From positions 257,155-321,154 of the forward strand of contig SJOL01006487.1 in NCBI GenBank assembly GCA_004794785.1: a stretch of 64,000 nucleotides of DNA. The letters are read 5' to 3'. Of this stretch, positions 12,301-26,656 are shown one piece after another. The stretch comes from Opisthorchis felineus (lineage: Eukaryota > Platyhelminthes > Trematoda > Opisthorchiida > Opisthorchiidae). The position numbers and the translations under genes were made by a program. Positions within the stretch are counted from its first letter, which is position 1. Every line of letters starts with the position of its first letter. The notes beneath the pieces were generated by a model. It did no database searches. It was given only the letters and a program-made list of their open reading frames with translations, and was not told the DNA's origin.

Positions 12301-13689
12301 CGTGCCACCCGGATGAAGTCGCCTATGATCAAGGTAAAATTCTCTTCATATGACTGAATGTTAGCGTGGACAGCTGAACCGTCCGAACCAAAGATTACAT
12401 TCCGATTGTTTTCGTCAGAGTAGATCTTGAAACTGAAAGCCATCAGAGGCACTTGAGGGCTTCAAAACAATTAGCCGAAAAGTTCTTATCATCTAAGTTC
12501 TGGGGAATAGGGCGAGTCATTTGATCTGGTAACAGCTGAAGATGAATATCTCCTCAATCCATCACAACTACCGACTCATTCCGTACGCACTGATCCCGAA
12601 TAGCTTTGCAAACGCTAGGTGGATTAGCCGGATTAAACAATCTCCGTGCAACTGAATGGATGTGTCAAAAGGCTACAACCTAACCTTCAAAATCATTCAA
12701 ATCTACACTTTCCAAATTAGGCACATGACTTGTTCTAAGGAATTGTGCCGGCATTTCAATGAAAACCATTTACTTCTTCGTTCTAAACAAATAATTCCTA
12801 TTTATTTCGCCTTTTCAAATCACCAAAGGTGTAAAAATATTGAATAAATAGAAGCCGATTGGTGAAGCACCATCTGACGCTTTAGTTTTCAGTGCTACTT
12901 TGCCCCCTCTGCTAGAAGATGTAACTGCAGTGCAACCATTTTTAGTTCACTACATAAGCACACTTTAATGTCTTCATTCAGTGTTTTCCTGCCGACGTGG
13001 TTGGTCAAGATATGACCAACAATGAACGTTTGTCTGCTGCGGATGGCTTAATCATTCCACGTGCTGAAATTTTTTTCAGATAGTGTGTGATTCATCATGA
13101 CTGTTTATCTTGTGAGGGCAAATCTCTAAGACTCTCATTGGTGGCAAGGACGGACATTGCGTCCTCAAGGGTTTTTCGCTTTTCAGTGCTTCCAGATTAA
13201 CCCTTCATTCTATATTATTAATAAACCTCAACTTAAGTCTGTTTACTATTATTTCTAACTGGACACCTAATTAAACCATACTCTAATTCCAAATAATATA
13301 TGATTTGAGTTGAGTTAAGTTGACCAAACACGTTGTGTCCATAATCAATTTTTCCTCAATGGCCCGGCTCAATACCCAGTGATAAGTTTAGACGGTGAAA
13401 ATACCTGAAACGGATATCAGTGGCTACAATACTGAAAATATCCCGATTTCGGTTTACAAAGTGTACGAAATATATCAATCACATATCAGTACAGTTAACG
13501 TTTATGTTCAGAATGCGGCAGAATGCAGATCACTCGCATTAGATTTGCTTGATAATTTGGTCAGGATTCTTAGCGAATCACAAACAGAATCATAGTTCAG
13601 CATCAAAATAAGCGATAAGAGAATTACGTTCATATCACTCTCTTTTGAACAGCTACTGCTATTATTCTGGTAAGTCCGCATCAGCAGTG
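6371..13689. other. Long stretch without a recognised gene
   Basis: The first 450 bases are GC-rich and probably repeat-derived. After that I see no domain, RNA gene or transposon motif. Frames up to 124 codons (9,539-9,913 plus) are within chance expectation. A run of nine C lies at 12,150-12,158. One splice-flanked 66-base minus-strand segment (10,115-10,180) has a good acceptor (CCCTTTTTACAG) and a GTATGT donor, keeps frame and encodes two cysteines, but it has no partner exon that I can identify. Confidence 0.5.
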
Positions 13690-13775
13690 CAAATCCTTGG
13701 CCGTGCCCGAGTTTGAACTCCGGACATCTGACATACAAGGCAAGCGTGTTACTACTACAGCATCTGCGCATGCTG
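13690..13775 (-). repeat. tRNA-derived SINE-like unit
   Basis: On the minus strand the sequence reads like a tRNA body. A D-arm-like part (GATGCTGTAGTAGTAACACG) is followed by GCTTGCCTTGTATGTCAGA, like an anticodon arm with a TGT loop. GTCCGGAGTTCAAACTCGGGC follows, a T-arm and B box with one arm mismatch. No intact acceptor stem is seen, so this is a tRNA-derived repeat, not a functional tRNA-Thr gene. Confidence 0.5.
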
Positions 13776-13925
13776 GACGCACCCGAATTGCCACGTCTGA
13801 ACGGGCACTTTATTGACCCGACGCTTCAGACGACAACCCAGTAACCGTCCTTTTCGTGCCTACCGGCTGAGCGGCCTGTCAGGACTATCCATCCATGTAG
13901 CAGCCTTGGCTGCCCACAGTCACTT
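13776..13925. repeat. GC-rich block with hairpin-forming inverted repeats
   Basis: This block is clearly GC-richer than its surroundings. It contains GTCTGAA...TTCAGAC arms with an inner CGGG/CCCG pair, and near its right end the hairpin GCAGCC-TT-GGCTGC. It sits immediately next to the tRNA-like unit and may be the 5' part of the same repeat or a separate one. I do not recognise the family. Confidence 0.4.
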
Positions 13926-16671
13926 ACAAAAGATAACAAGATTATTTCGATTATCGAATCTGAGCAGTTGACTCTATTCCATCTGGCGGGATACCCATAT
14001 CACTCTGAGTATCCATTCCGATAGCTGCGTTGACGGTGGCCATAGAGCTGCTTGTACTAATGACAGTAAAAGCGCTTGCATGCTGACGGTACTATTTTAT
14101 CAAGAGGTTAACGGTTGGAATGTACATTTTTGAACTTGGATTCTCCCCAATGATAGTTTGTTTCCGCAACGGCATGCTCAAACGGCAGTTATCATTTCAG
14201 ATTCATGCAAGCGAGTCGATAACTGTGAATTCGTTGATGAAAGATATGTTCGTATAACTCGGGCCCTAAATGACGTCCGTAGTCCACATGCGAACAAAAA
14301 TGCAGAAATTATGAGTCACTTCTATGGCACTGGTGATCATTTTACATGCTGAGTTTTATTTACTAGCACTCTCATTTGTATTGATTATTACTGACATTTT
14401 TAATTTTGTTGCTAAGTTACCATTAGTGGTAATAATATTATCTCCGATGCATTCTGTCCCCTATTTTCACATTGGAGGATAGCTGTAATTAAATGATCAC
14501 TATCCAACATGTGATTTTAGTTCGATCTAAACGAATGTTGTCTAAGATTCCAATTCCGGCGACCTAATTTTGGTGCCAGTCGATTAGGTTACTGCCAAGT
14601 CGTAGACAAACTGGGTCAGTACTGTATTGTTGGATGCCCCGTTGCTTACTTTATGAGGCTAACTGTTGCGGTATGAAAGACCTAATGTGAACGTCTTCAA
14701 GAATTAAGTGACGTAAGCTCTTTGCGCTACTGAGAGGAGACTTTATTCGAAACAACCTCTAATTGGTTTTAGTAGGTGTCAATGCCAAGATCGCCTGAAA
14801 TTCACTCGTGGCGTGCGTTGCTAACCCCCATGTTTCGATTCATAGAATACAAGGGAGATCAACTGAATTATCTAATAACTGGTCAAAAAACCGTCTTCTG
14901 TGGTTCACGATACACCTCAGGTTGTGGCCAAACACTCCAATCTGTATTCTCCATCAGCAATGCATCGATCGCTTCTTCATGGTGCCTGATCCCTCGAATA
15001 TTAGAATGTCCTCAATATCTGTTATTCATACGCTATGTCCTCAAAATATGTGTAGAATTATTGGCAAAATTTTCGGTTATCGAGGGAAATACCTTTTGAT
15101 TTCACGTTAATCAAACAAGTCGGTAATCTCGGTTCACCTCACCTCGGTTCCGCAATAACCTCAGTTGTTTGCCATTGTATAATAAAATCCTGGAATATTT
15201 TCTACAAACATCCTACCTAACTTTGCCAAAAGGCGTATGAAACTAATGCGAATAAATGTAGTGACTTAGATTCCGGTTTCAAAACTAGTGATGTTTACTT
15301 TGTGGAACTGAATCCATGGCACCCTGAGTTTTGAGTTTCAATATTTCCTGGGCGCGATATTTTCATTCGCATCTATACAAAAGTGCCAATTAAAGAATAC
15401 CTTTTGTTGAACCAACCTTGTGTGCATACGATGCCTTGTGCAGCAAACCAAAAGTTGGCTCTTGGAATTCAATCAGCAGGAATAACTGATGGAAATTTCC
15501 TTCCTTCCTATCTCTACCGGAAATACCAGAAAACACAGTAGATTCACAAAGTCTGATATGTCGAGGACTTAATTACGACATGATGGGATAATATAATAAG
15601 GACTCCAGTGGAAATCAAACTGGTTACCCTGAAAGTTAAGAAGAGTTCACTTAGTAAGCGGTTCTTAATATGGTTATCAATGACTAGGCTGAATCCTGGA
15701 ATTCCAAATAAGCGAGCTTCCAGGCGTACTTCAAATTTATCAATGGGCATCGGTATCCCGTAGTCCGAATGAATTGTGCGGAAATTTTCAAAGGTGGCAG
15801 CTATCCAAAATAGAAGGACTCAAAATCAGGTTCATTCGTGGAACGCCCCCAGAGCTAGCGTCTTGCTAACAACACTCACAATAAGGCCAACTTCTGCATG
15901 GTTTACTCAAATTGATGGAACAGGCATAATGTGAATATGTCGATACGTTGATTCGTACAGCCTTAGCTACTGCAATATTGATAAGTAGTTTGCGCTTAGA
16001 CACAAGATCAGCAGTCCTTCGTGACTCAAAACTGTGGTGTTTCCAGAGCAAATCATAAATTCGAGTGATGTAGTGAATTACAGTGCAAGTTGTCGTCCCA
16101 AAATAACAGCGATACAAAGACACCTGGTTATCTTGGGAATATGAGAACCTGGCAAAATAATAGAGCTAGCATTTCTGGAATTTGAAAAACGTATTATCCT
16201 AAGAGTATCTTTCCAAAAATATGAGAGCGCATTCTTAAGATCTCGTGAGATCCAGCCTCTACCTGAGGAACATTTTAAATACAAAGCGGACTAACGTTCT
16301 CCTGTAAAGGGATTTTAGGTTATAGAACCTAATCACTGGCTGTTGAAGTTATCCTGCGGTTAAAGGACTTTTGCAAACAAGTTTACCCAGCGCTTTTAAA
16401 CAGGGTTACATATATACAGCCGTTCTTAAATGAAACGACCAAGCCCAGGGTTGATTGAAATTTTACCCCTGGAGTGTTTCCTAACTCTAATATAAACGGC
16501 ACGAGATCGGATAATAATGGTAGGTATGAATAATTATGGTAAGCATGTTCGAAGAGAGGAAGAACCGCATCATCGAATGCGGAACTATTAGTGGAGAGAT
16601 GGTCTAAGATGCAAATAGTGTAGAAGGATATCACCATGTTGTACCTTCGTCGAAATTTTGTTGGATTACAA
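13926..16671. other. No recognised gene
   Basis: Only chance-length frames are present, for example two overlapping plus-strand frames of about 100 codons at 14,776-15,110. I see no domain, splice chain or repeat that I can support. Confidence 0.5.
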
Positions 16672-16737
16672 GATGGGGCGAGGAGAGTGGTCATCAAAAG
16701 ACGCATTCCTGGCCGCGGCCAATTTCGGTTCAAACCC
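16672..16737 (+). repeat. Possible tRNA-derived SINE head
   Basis: A consensus B box, GGTTCAAACCC, lies at about 16,726-16,736. About 45 bases upstream is an A-box-like GGCGAGGAGAGTGG. Spacing is tRNA-like, but the arms between the boxes do not pair well. This is either a decayed SINE head or chance. Confidence 0.22.
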
Positions 16738-19700
16738 TAAAAATCTAACTACAAGGTTTTTCCAAAAGGGACGAATATTTTGCCGTCTTTTTGGGCAGCT
16801 TATGATGGAGACGGGATTCGTGTAGACCTCAATCAAGGAAGAGATAGCCAGTCCGTTCAGATGATTTTCGGCTAACTATTACCTGGTATACTAACCAAAT
16901 TTAAATATTAAGAGTCCCGAAAAATCGCTAAGTTCAGCTGCTCATGGGTGGTTATGCAGACCATTTCCCTCTCCCACCTAATCCAGGTCCTCATATGAAA
17001 ACAGTACTTCACTTTGGCACAGCTCGCTCCAGATTACCGAACAAGCAACTCCTAAGGATCATTATCACAATAAACAAGTAGAATCGACCTCAGCTTTGTC
17101 CTGCAGCTAAGGTATTGTACACCAACATCTTGCTTTCATTTTTGTTGCGCTTGATTATTCACTTTTTATGGCGTACCTGGTAAAAACGACAGCCACCCTA
17201 ATATGTTTCTGTGAAGCAATGTAGTGGAACGTTGATTGATGGGCATCACGATTTGCCTGAAGGAGTTACTATGAACTTTCGAATTACGGAGCTACGATAA
17301 CACTCAGCACAGGCTGAATCTCATTCACTTTGAGCCAAGCGAGTTCAAACGCTAAATTTAGTAATTATCCACAATATGTTAACCGTTTTTGTCTAAAACA
17401 GCGGGCACTTTTTCGGAAAATGAACCTATGATGATGCTGGTGACATGAATGGGGCGAATAGGGTTGAAAAATCTGAAGTACCCTGATGAAGATAGGGAAA
17501 ACTAACATCCATTTTTAGAAAACTGTGCATATATGGGAGGTAACGTCAAAAAAGTAAACAAGCGTCATTCCACTGGAGAAGACTTGGTGTTCTTTGGGTA
17601 CATTGCCTTTTAAGGGAGGACATTATAGTACTTAAGAAACTGAGAGGTCAGCTGTATTATTGACAGTTCACTACCATGTACATTTTCTGCCGATGAGCGC
17701 ACGCAACCCCAAGTGAGACAGTAACTCTAGCGAAATATCGTAAATGTTATTAAGGTCACCCTGAAACGCGGAACGCCTTATTCATCTTTTAGACTTTTAG
17801 TGAGTTCTGTTGGCTTTGTTTAAAATGACTGACCGAGGAGTGCAAGGTGCTGTTAGAGGTAGTCCCAAATAAGGATATTATTCGTCACTGCATGTAGGTT
17901 TGTAGATCATGCACAATTGTGGAGCTCACATTTTACCATAGATCTGCGGTTTTAACGAAGAGCGCGTTATAGCACTATAACAGCCTTTTCGCCAGGCCTT
18001 CCTTTCTGCATTATTTATTTATTTATATCTGAAGGTGGCGCTATATGAAGCAAGAGCTGCACGGAGTCAAACGACAAAATATTTATACAGACTATACGTA
18101 ATGCAACAATGTCGGATTCAGTTTTTTCGAAAATTTTCAAAGACAATCTGTGTCCAGTAGCCTCCTGGCGCCAACAGGAATCCCGATTTCGCTCATTTTG
18201 TTTGACGAAAGGAGTCTCATTGTTGATGAATGTGGCATGAAAAGTCATCAGTACATCTTTTTTGAGTCTGGCCGTATACACCAATTACTCTGCTGCCAGC
18301 CATTCACAACTCAAATGCTCAACTGGCCACATGTTCACAATTAAACAAAACTGGTCTTTCTCGAGTCATCTTAGCATGGCATTTACTATGTAAGACGCTG
18401 ACGGCTTTGTGATCCACCATGATCATCTTACATAATCAGCACGCCAGATCTATGAGGCAAGCTTAATATAATTGTTTGACGTTCTTTGGTGTACTCAATT
18501 TTCTGGGCTCCTCCAGAGTTTACACTGAATCGTTAAGGCTTGCATCACTTGAGGACTCGTTCTTTAGGTTTCCACTTCCCGTCAAATTTCTGAAACATGC
18601 CTGCAGATTCGGTGTACTTCTTAGGACGGGTTATAATGTAGGTCACCACTAGCTCAGTATCCAAGCAACCAACCACAATTTTCATTTGACGCTATCCAGA
18701 ATACCTGAGCATTCCCCAATTTCGTTACTCTGATCGCAGTTGCATAACCATTTACACCAGAAAGACGGAGCACTCAAGATTGTCCGCCTAATGGGAATAT
18801 GTCCTACTGAAATTTATCGCGCTGAATTACTGTCACAAAATTTCTTTTCTGAATATTGTTGACCGGATCCACTGAGGCTGTACACTGCACGCTAAAAATT
18901 AACCACACTTGACTTAACTTGGCATGCGCCCAGAGCGTTGGAAAGTCAGTATGGTCCGTCTTTTTCGAAAACGATTTTCAGATCCAGTGTCATCACATGA
19001 TTTTACCGAAATTCGCATGACTGCTTAGTTCCTAAACTAAAGAGGATTGGTCACTGTGGGCGGTTAGTATGCGCGATTTCATCGTGCACAAAATCCGGAG
19101 AGATTCCTTCATGGTTCCTACGTCTGAATGGATTGCAGATATAATCAGGCGAATGAATGTGTACTGGGTAGTGGGCCTTAAATGTCAGCATGACTAGCGG
19201 ATTCGAAGACTGGTTCGCGGTATGGAGAGACGACAATCAGTGATTCATTGTGAATATCACGATATTTAGACAATCATCAAAAGAAATTAATGAGTGTATC
19301 CAAAATTTTGTGTAACGGGGAGTGGTTTTAGGGACTATTAAACTTGTCCCGAAGAGTTGCGAACCACTAAACTGGATTTCCTTGCATACTTTTGCTATTC
19401 TTTTCCTGGACGTTCTATCCAAGATCTGGGACGAATTGCCGGGAAATACAGGCCAGTCTTCCTCCCCTTAAAGCTATGATAAGAAAGGTTAATCGCCGTA
19501 TCGCGTTCCGATCATTAGTACCTAACTGAGCCATAATATACCGCGGCAAAATCCCAGTTCCTCTGACAAGCCAATAGTTTGTTTTCAAGGGGAACAGAAT
19601 ATAATTCAGTCAGTCAGATTTCCTCCCACCCAGTAATACATCACTCTCGGCTTTGTGTTGAACTGTGCGCCAGAACTGACCAGTGCATGAGCATTTTTCA

Positions 19701-22700
19701 TGCAGTGTGCATAAATGCAGGTGGATCATTGAAATTGATGGTTTGATGTGACTGCGGCACTCTGCATGATTTGCAGTGAGAGAAGAGAGAAACATTTCCA
19801 TCCAGGCCATGTGCAAAAACTGCATGTTGTTCTACTATTCTTCCATTACACACTAAAGGTGATTAACAACACGTTTGATGATCCCAGCTGTGTAGTTAGT
19901 GCATGAATGATGGTGTGCATCGGATGGATGGGAAGACTCATCTGGTAAATATTTTCGTTCTTCGAAGCAGGACATTTATGAGTGATTCAAACTAGATGCC
20001 AGTTTCTCTCCGATTTACTGCGAAGAATTTTTGCAGTAGCTGCCAGTAAAAACTACTGTGGCGGAATCTAAAACGTGTGATTTTCATACACAAACCCAGC
20101 TTGTAAGAACGATAATAACTACCAGCCCCACTCAGCGACTCTTCCGGTCTGATTAATTTTCATTTTAGTGGCAGAACATCTGTTGACGGAAAATTCACAG
20201 ACGACTCTTAAACGCCAAAAGAATCTCGAGATTTCCGCAGTCATTTGGCTTAAGTGATACCCAAGATCGTAAAAAAGAACAAGTGAGTAACGCGCCATTT
20301 ATTACGCAGATGAAAGTCTGGAGAGTGACCTAAATACAAACTGCTTCTACTGTACCATTCTAGCACCACCATCGCCATACATCACGCCACTCAACTCTAC
20401 TCTACGGCCGACTGGTGACACAAGGTCACATTTGGGATACAGAGCAGTGTCAGTCACTGGGCTGCTTGGGAATAAGTGGAGACATGCTTGCTTTGCCTGT
20501 CTGGAAGAATCCGCCCGTTGCAGTTCCGCACAGTTTACATTAAATCGGAACACTTGGTTTCCGCTCCATTACAATCATGGACATGTGGGAATCTATGTTT
20601 AACATGTTCACACTATTTGAAGAAGCGTATTTGCTCCAAACATCCAAACATTTGTGTCAAGTTTTAAACTCAAGCCTTGGGCATAACATGCTACTTATAA
20701 AGTTGCTGAGAACTATTGGGGACTCCACTACCATTTCGGCAGTTCTTGAAGAATATGAAAAATATGATCGGAGGGTTCCCTTGAGTCTTTCGTTAACATG
20801 AATTTCATTTAAAACGATTGTAATTTCCCAATCAATAGGTTACTGAGTCACTCAAACTTTTTCGCAGAAAAATTAAAATCTACAATTGCAGTACTATGTG
20901 GAACGATCAGCTAGCCCCCCTCATTGCAAGAGATATTCGTAGACAATGTGTTTAGCTGTTGGCTTCTTGACTGCAGATATATGCCACCAAATTCTTTGGA
21001 TGACATAAATCACGGGGGATATAAACAGATTGGGAAGGTAATATGGAAGTTTCTTCTGAGAATGAACGGGGAGAACTATTTCAATCCCACACAAAGGCGA
21101 ACCACGATGTGACAAGCAGCTTTTCATTGACGATTTTCGGAGGGAGGCGTGCTACCGCTGATACTGGTGGCAACGTAACCAATAGATCAGATTACTGCAG
21201 CGAATAATTAGGATCCCTTCAGCTCGAGCGGACTTCATTCCACAAAAGAACCGTAGCTAGTCATAATGCATTATTCTCGCCTGAATAACGTTGGCTGACT
21301 CACCATTATATAAACCTAAGGTATCGTTGGCACTTGTACCGATAAAACAAGTCAAACATCAAAACTGGGAGGATAGGAACCAAGGAATCCAAAAGCACTT
21401 GAAAGAGCCGTAGACAAGCTTCGTTGGATTATATACCATCATTGACCACGGTGATGCTGCTTTCCAGCGTTTAACGAACAACTAATTACATGCCAAAAGT
21501 GTGGGGGTGATTGAATGTCGTTCGATTATGGGTAATTTCAGGATGCAGCTCAGTAGGTTACTACAATGAAGACGGGTGACTTATTAGTACTTGAGTTATA
21601 TTTTGCCCCGTACAGTATTAGCTGGAGGGCTAAGTTACTTTCAGGAAAAATTTGTAGCATAGAGAGTCTATTGTCTTTGAGTGGAAGAAGTAAATATGCC
21701 GCCCTTTTGGTACTCCAAACTGTATTACTTCGTAAGCAGCAAATGATACCCAAGTAAGCCCACTTAGATTGAGGTCACATGGCGGAATTATGGACGGATG
21801 AAACAGAGAGGTTAGGCAGCATTAACTTTCAGGTCTGCAGACTGCTGTGTTGTCTGAACAAGAATATAAAAATTCATTCCGTAAAGCCCACTGAGATCAA
21901 AAGATTTTCAAAAAATTACACGGTTTGAACCTTCCAAAGGTGTTCCTGGTCTGATGACTATCAACCCGTATAAACTTCTTAAAACGGTTAATGATTAGAC
22001 TTCTATGAATTCACTGAACTATGACTAAACTGCGATTCTCTTGAGGCAACTTCTGGGATTCCCATGTATCATTTCAGGAACCGGGATATCCTTGGAACAA
22101 AACATTATCCAATAATCTAAGTCAGGCTTTGGAGCGCAAATTATCTGCATCAGAAAAAATGCAACAAAAGCTAACCACCGCTAAAACCGTCTCTGTTTAT
22201 CTGAGCTAACTCCTAAAGGCAAAAAGGGTCAAAATTCGTTTCTAGGATAAAAACTTCCTTGAGAAATTAACTCACGCTGTCAAAATAGATGCTCATGTCA
22301 GTGATTATCTCCACCGTATCACTACCTAGCCGGATATAACGCCTTAGATCAATCCCCGTTTGGGCTGATTTGATTTGAGTGGTTACAATGCATAAAAGGC
22401 TTTCAAATAGACCGGAAGAACAGACTGTCTGTCATTTAGCTTAAATCTGGGGCCAGCTCTTCAGTTAATGCATCACAGTCAGTTGGGAAATTTTGAAACC
22501 GGAAACATACACCCAAGTTTAATGTTGTTGCTTTCACAGTTTTGCTATTTTGCAGTCAAGTTGGCGGAAATGAGTTAGGATTACGTCTAAGATGCTTTGC
22601 CAAAATCAATACCTCTTGTTTCTCTGTACTACATAAAGCTGTCAAATGGGCACCACACTCACGAGAAAAGCAGCTATAGTGCATCAGATTACAAGCAATA

Positions 22701-25700
22701 TCCGGGAGTAAAACAATCCGCATTGTGCGCCATGTAATAGCAACGGGTCAATTGTGCGTCCTGTGAGAGTGTTCGTGGTTGTTACGGATAACCATAATTC
22801 AAGATTCCTGAACTAATCAGACACAATAAGGTCAGTCTTCTGCACAAAAAAGATAGTGGACCACAACTTTATTCACCACGAATCTGGTCACCGTAATGTT
22901 TTTCCATGGCAACATTCTCTCTTGCTGTTGTCAGGGTAACCACGCACAGTTTGCCTTCATGCTGCATTGACAAGATGAAGTATTCGGATGATGTGTCACT
23001 TTCTGGTAAGAGACTTTCCCAACCAACTGACAAATAAGAAACGCAGCACCACACATTTACTGCCTCACTTAACTCGGCCGAAAAGGTCATTGTTTTTGGT
23101 TCGTGAGCAGTGAAGTCAACGAAACGATGAAGTGACTGCTTCAGCTCTCAGGGTTGAATGTGGCTGCTATCATTTTGGGAGCTCTAGGCACCAACTACTT
23201 GCCTTAAATTAACCGTCTTGGAAAAAATGAGTTGTCCAGTTCCGTCGTCTATATCCCAATTTCGTGAGGAAATAATATCGTTCACCGATGTCTCTTGCTT
23301 CGTACCCGCTTTATTTAAAGTTGGAATGGACACATTATTTTTTAATCAAGACTTGTCATACGTCAAATTTTAAATGAGCAGCGTTCTGTCAACTCGTACG
23401 ATTGTGTGCAGCACAGTATCGGTGTCGATCTCTTTGCTGGATTGTTAGTTGGTCTGTTTTAGACTTAAAAACTGGAATACATGTGGGTCTGTTCTGCAAC
23501 AAATAGACCCTTTAGTCATTGCTCAGTTATCACCCCAAGTTCACTTTCGCTTATTCCCACTGGAAAAGCACGGGTCAGTCGCACGATTTTGGACTGTTGG
23601 ATCTAATCTGATGGGCAATTTACGGTAGCTATGGAGTACTCGGGCAGGAGAGTTAGGTTAGTCAAACAGCATAACCTGGACATCTGTGATGTTATCGATC
23701 ACCGCAACATGTTGAGAGCACACACAAGCGTGAATGAACATGTTGGTCTGTTCAGACGTGATAATCCGGGAACCCGAATGCACTGGATTAGTAGTCACAC
23801 TACGATCTCGTAGCAAGTTAGCCGTCTGCAGTTAAAATCACAGAACCATCTAGAAGAAAGTATTTCTGATAAGCACTAATCAGAGGGTATTCAATCTTTG
23901 CTGCTTTTCTATGCGCAAACTAGGGCAGTCGCAGCAGTACAGGCGACGTTTTTTTTCAAACTACCACATCTACTTGCAGGGAATCGCATTTACACATTGC
24001 AGGAGAGTGCACAGAAAAATAGACGTAACACTTCGTTTGGCGAGGTTCGTAAGAGTTTAATTACGACACAGTCATACTCACTGCGTGTTCGTTGAACAAA
24101 CTTAGGTTGTCCAAATGCTAGGAGAGTGCAGATGTTGCGCAAGTTGTTGATTCCCCGTGTGGATTAAAGATAACCAGCCGTTACTTTTCCTACTTGTTTT
24201 GACTACTCTCGAGTAGCAAGATTTGTGATTGTTTAACACAACACCGCTTTGATTCCTTGCCGCTTGTCCTCCGCTTTCTGCTACCCTCTAGCTACTGATA
24301 CCGACGCTGGGTCATGCGTTTTTGCATACAATCTGTGCTTCCTATGTGTACTTTCAATTATCTGCCCTGTACAAGGCGAACGAAAAGGTTCAGAAAAGCA
24401 TACTGTGACTTTTTAGGCGCTGCACAGTAGTTCTGGAGATAGCGTTTTGTCGCTAGGCACTGGGGCCACTGAAGCCATCACTTAGCACGCGAAATTCACT
24501 CGTCACAAAATAGCACAAATTTCGTTGTGTCGTGCGTCTTATCCGGATATGCCTAACGTCATACTGTATCTGGGACTCTTTTGAAGATTGTAGGATTAGC
24601 AACCGGATATAAATGAGCTCCATGAAAATGTTTATAGGTGAGCGTGACTCACATTTGGCAGCGGCTCGCTATGGCATACTGTGTTTTTTATGTGACTAGG
24701 TAGCAGGACCTATGAAATGGGTACCCCAACTAATCTGATAAAACATATTTTCATCCTTTGTACAGAGGATATTCTTTTTGATTTTGAAAGCCTTGAATAT
24801 GGTCCAATTCAGGTTGTTGTCATGGTCATTCCTTTGGGTCCTACAGTTGCAACACAGTTTAGCTGTGCAAAAGGCAATTTTGGGGTGAGATTACATGCGC
24901 TCAACTCTGCGAACATTATGGTGATGGTACCCTCGTTAACACTAATGGCTGGAAAAATCTAAAGCAACTTTTCCGCCGAGGGAGAGTTGTCTTCGAAATG
25001 TACATTCGAAGGTGACGGTATATTTTCAAACATTGGACTAAAATTATGAACCACTCTGAGCCGTCATTCTCCGACCCGAAAGCTAAAAACAAACCATCAC
25101 ACTCTAGATCTTAGACTTTGTCAGCTGACCTCGACAGACAGACTTAGACTTATGGTCAGAAGATGTCTTCCGATCGATGGTGCTTGATTCTGGGTTGAAG
25201 GCTGACAACTAGGCAGTTGTCGTCTCATCACGCGAATCAAGTTTTTAAACATACTTTGGGTGGGATGGCGCTCTGTTCTGCCAATGTGTCACCGCATTCG
25301 CAAGCGATAAATAGAGCGGGCCTGAGAACGACCTGTTCTACCAGACACTAGAACAGATTGGGTCTAGTACTTCGCTTAAAAGTGTTGATTAGGCTGATAC
25401 AGCCAAGTGATATGAATCAAAATATTTTCCTGTATTAACATTAATACTCGGACTATCTCTCGCCAATTTGAATGTCATCTCATTTTTTGATTGTTGTTGC
25501 CATATTCTGCACCTATAAGTGGATGTTGAACCTAGACGACTGATGCAAGTAAAAGAAATGTTGGCATATAGTCAGAGACTTCTGCCGATACTGCCTAAGG
25601 GAACTAAGAAGACCCAGTGCTTTAAACCTACAAATCAATATAGCATTTGGATCCATGTCGCATGGCATTCTATTCAGATGGGTATATGCACAAGTAAGTG

Positions 25701-26656
25701 TTGAATGCACACTTATATTAGGAATTTGAGCGTAGATTGTCCCAAATTGGTGCTACAATCAGCTGTGACTTTATTTATTTGAGTTTTCCTTGATTTTACT
25801 AACGCGGTGGGTCGGTTAGTTGTCCGTGAACTAAATTATTGCACTGCATAACCAGAGCTTCTGCAAAAAGTTGTTTTTCTCCCGTTGTCATTTTTGTTGT
25901 ACGTTGATGGCACGTTAATAGTTGGCTGTTGCATCCCAAAGAAGTAGTTCAGAGGTGTATGTGTAACGCGTGATTCCGCTGACCAGACCTGCTGTGTTCA
26001 TGACGTAGTCTCACCATCACTCAACATAATGAAATGTCGGAATGCCGGATTGACCCTCGTCCAAGGAAGTCTATACAGTGACTTGCTGGATAACCTTCTT
26101 TCTTTAACTGTCAATGAGGTTTGTATTCCTATATGCTCCATTGGTTCCAAAGATTCTATTTGCACTGGGTTCGCATTTGCCGAAGTTTAAAGACCAGAAT
26201 TTTATACTGTACTACCGAAAGTACTGAAGATACCTCACAGCCCCATCGTGAATTTTGTCACTTTCTGTGTCCTCCCAGACTGTTACTCCGCTGTATTCCC
26301 AGAATCATTTGAATAGGATTTTTGCCTTACTGTCCGATCCTTTACGGATTCATACCGAGGGTTGTGCTTGTCAAATTTCAGCTGCCTAACATTCTCCCCA
26401 TCTTTAGTATGTAGGGCCGTTTTGACTTTCGCCCTCTGTTAAGACTCAAATTATTTCAGTTTGCACTACAACCCACCGTTGCACCATAGTTCTTACTTAG
26501 CCCGACTACTGGTTAAATTATCATTTTGCTAGACCTGGAGCCACTCCTAAATTGATAATCTATATATAACTTTAAACATATGATCTCGCATTTCTGCCTG
26601 CTTGTATTTGCTTTCCTACCTCTGCTGTGGTTTTGCATGCTAAAAGCTCACCTCCA
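16738..26656. other. Long stretch without a recognised gene
   Basis: I see no protein family or RNA gene. Points of note are a TTTA microsatellite at 18,011-18,026, a possible hammerhead-like remnant at 17,860-17,875, a helical-looking 74-codon frame at 20,577-20,801 (plus) with no family match, and a GC-richer unclassified block at about 25,130-25,340. All other frames are of chance length. Confidence 0.5.
18011..18026. repeat. Short TTTA microsatellite
   Basis: About four tandem TTTA units are visible. Confidence 0.8.

Noticed and set aside
13825..13895. Minus-strand CTGACAGGCC...GGCACGAAAAGGAC, reminiscent of a hammerhead.
   Set aside because: The CUGANGA box is wrong (CTGACAG) and the stems do not fall in the required order. 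I kept only the hairpin-block annotation.
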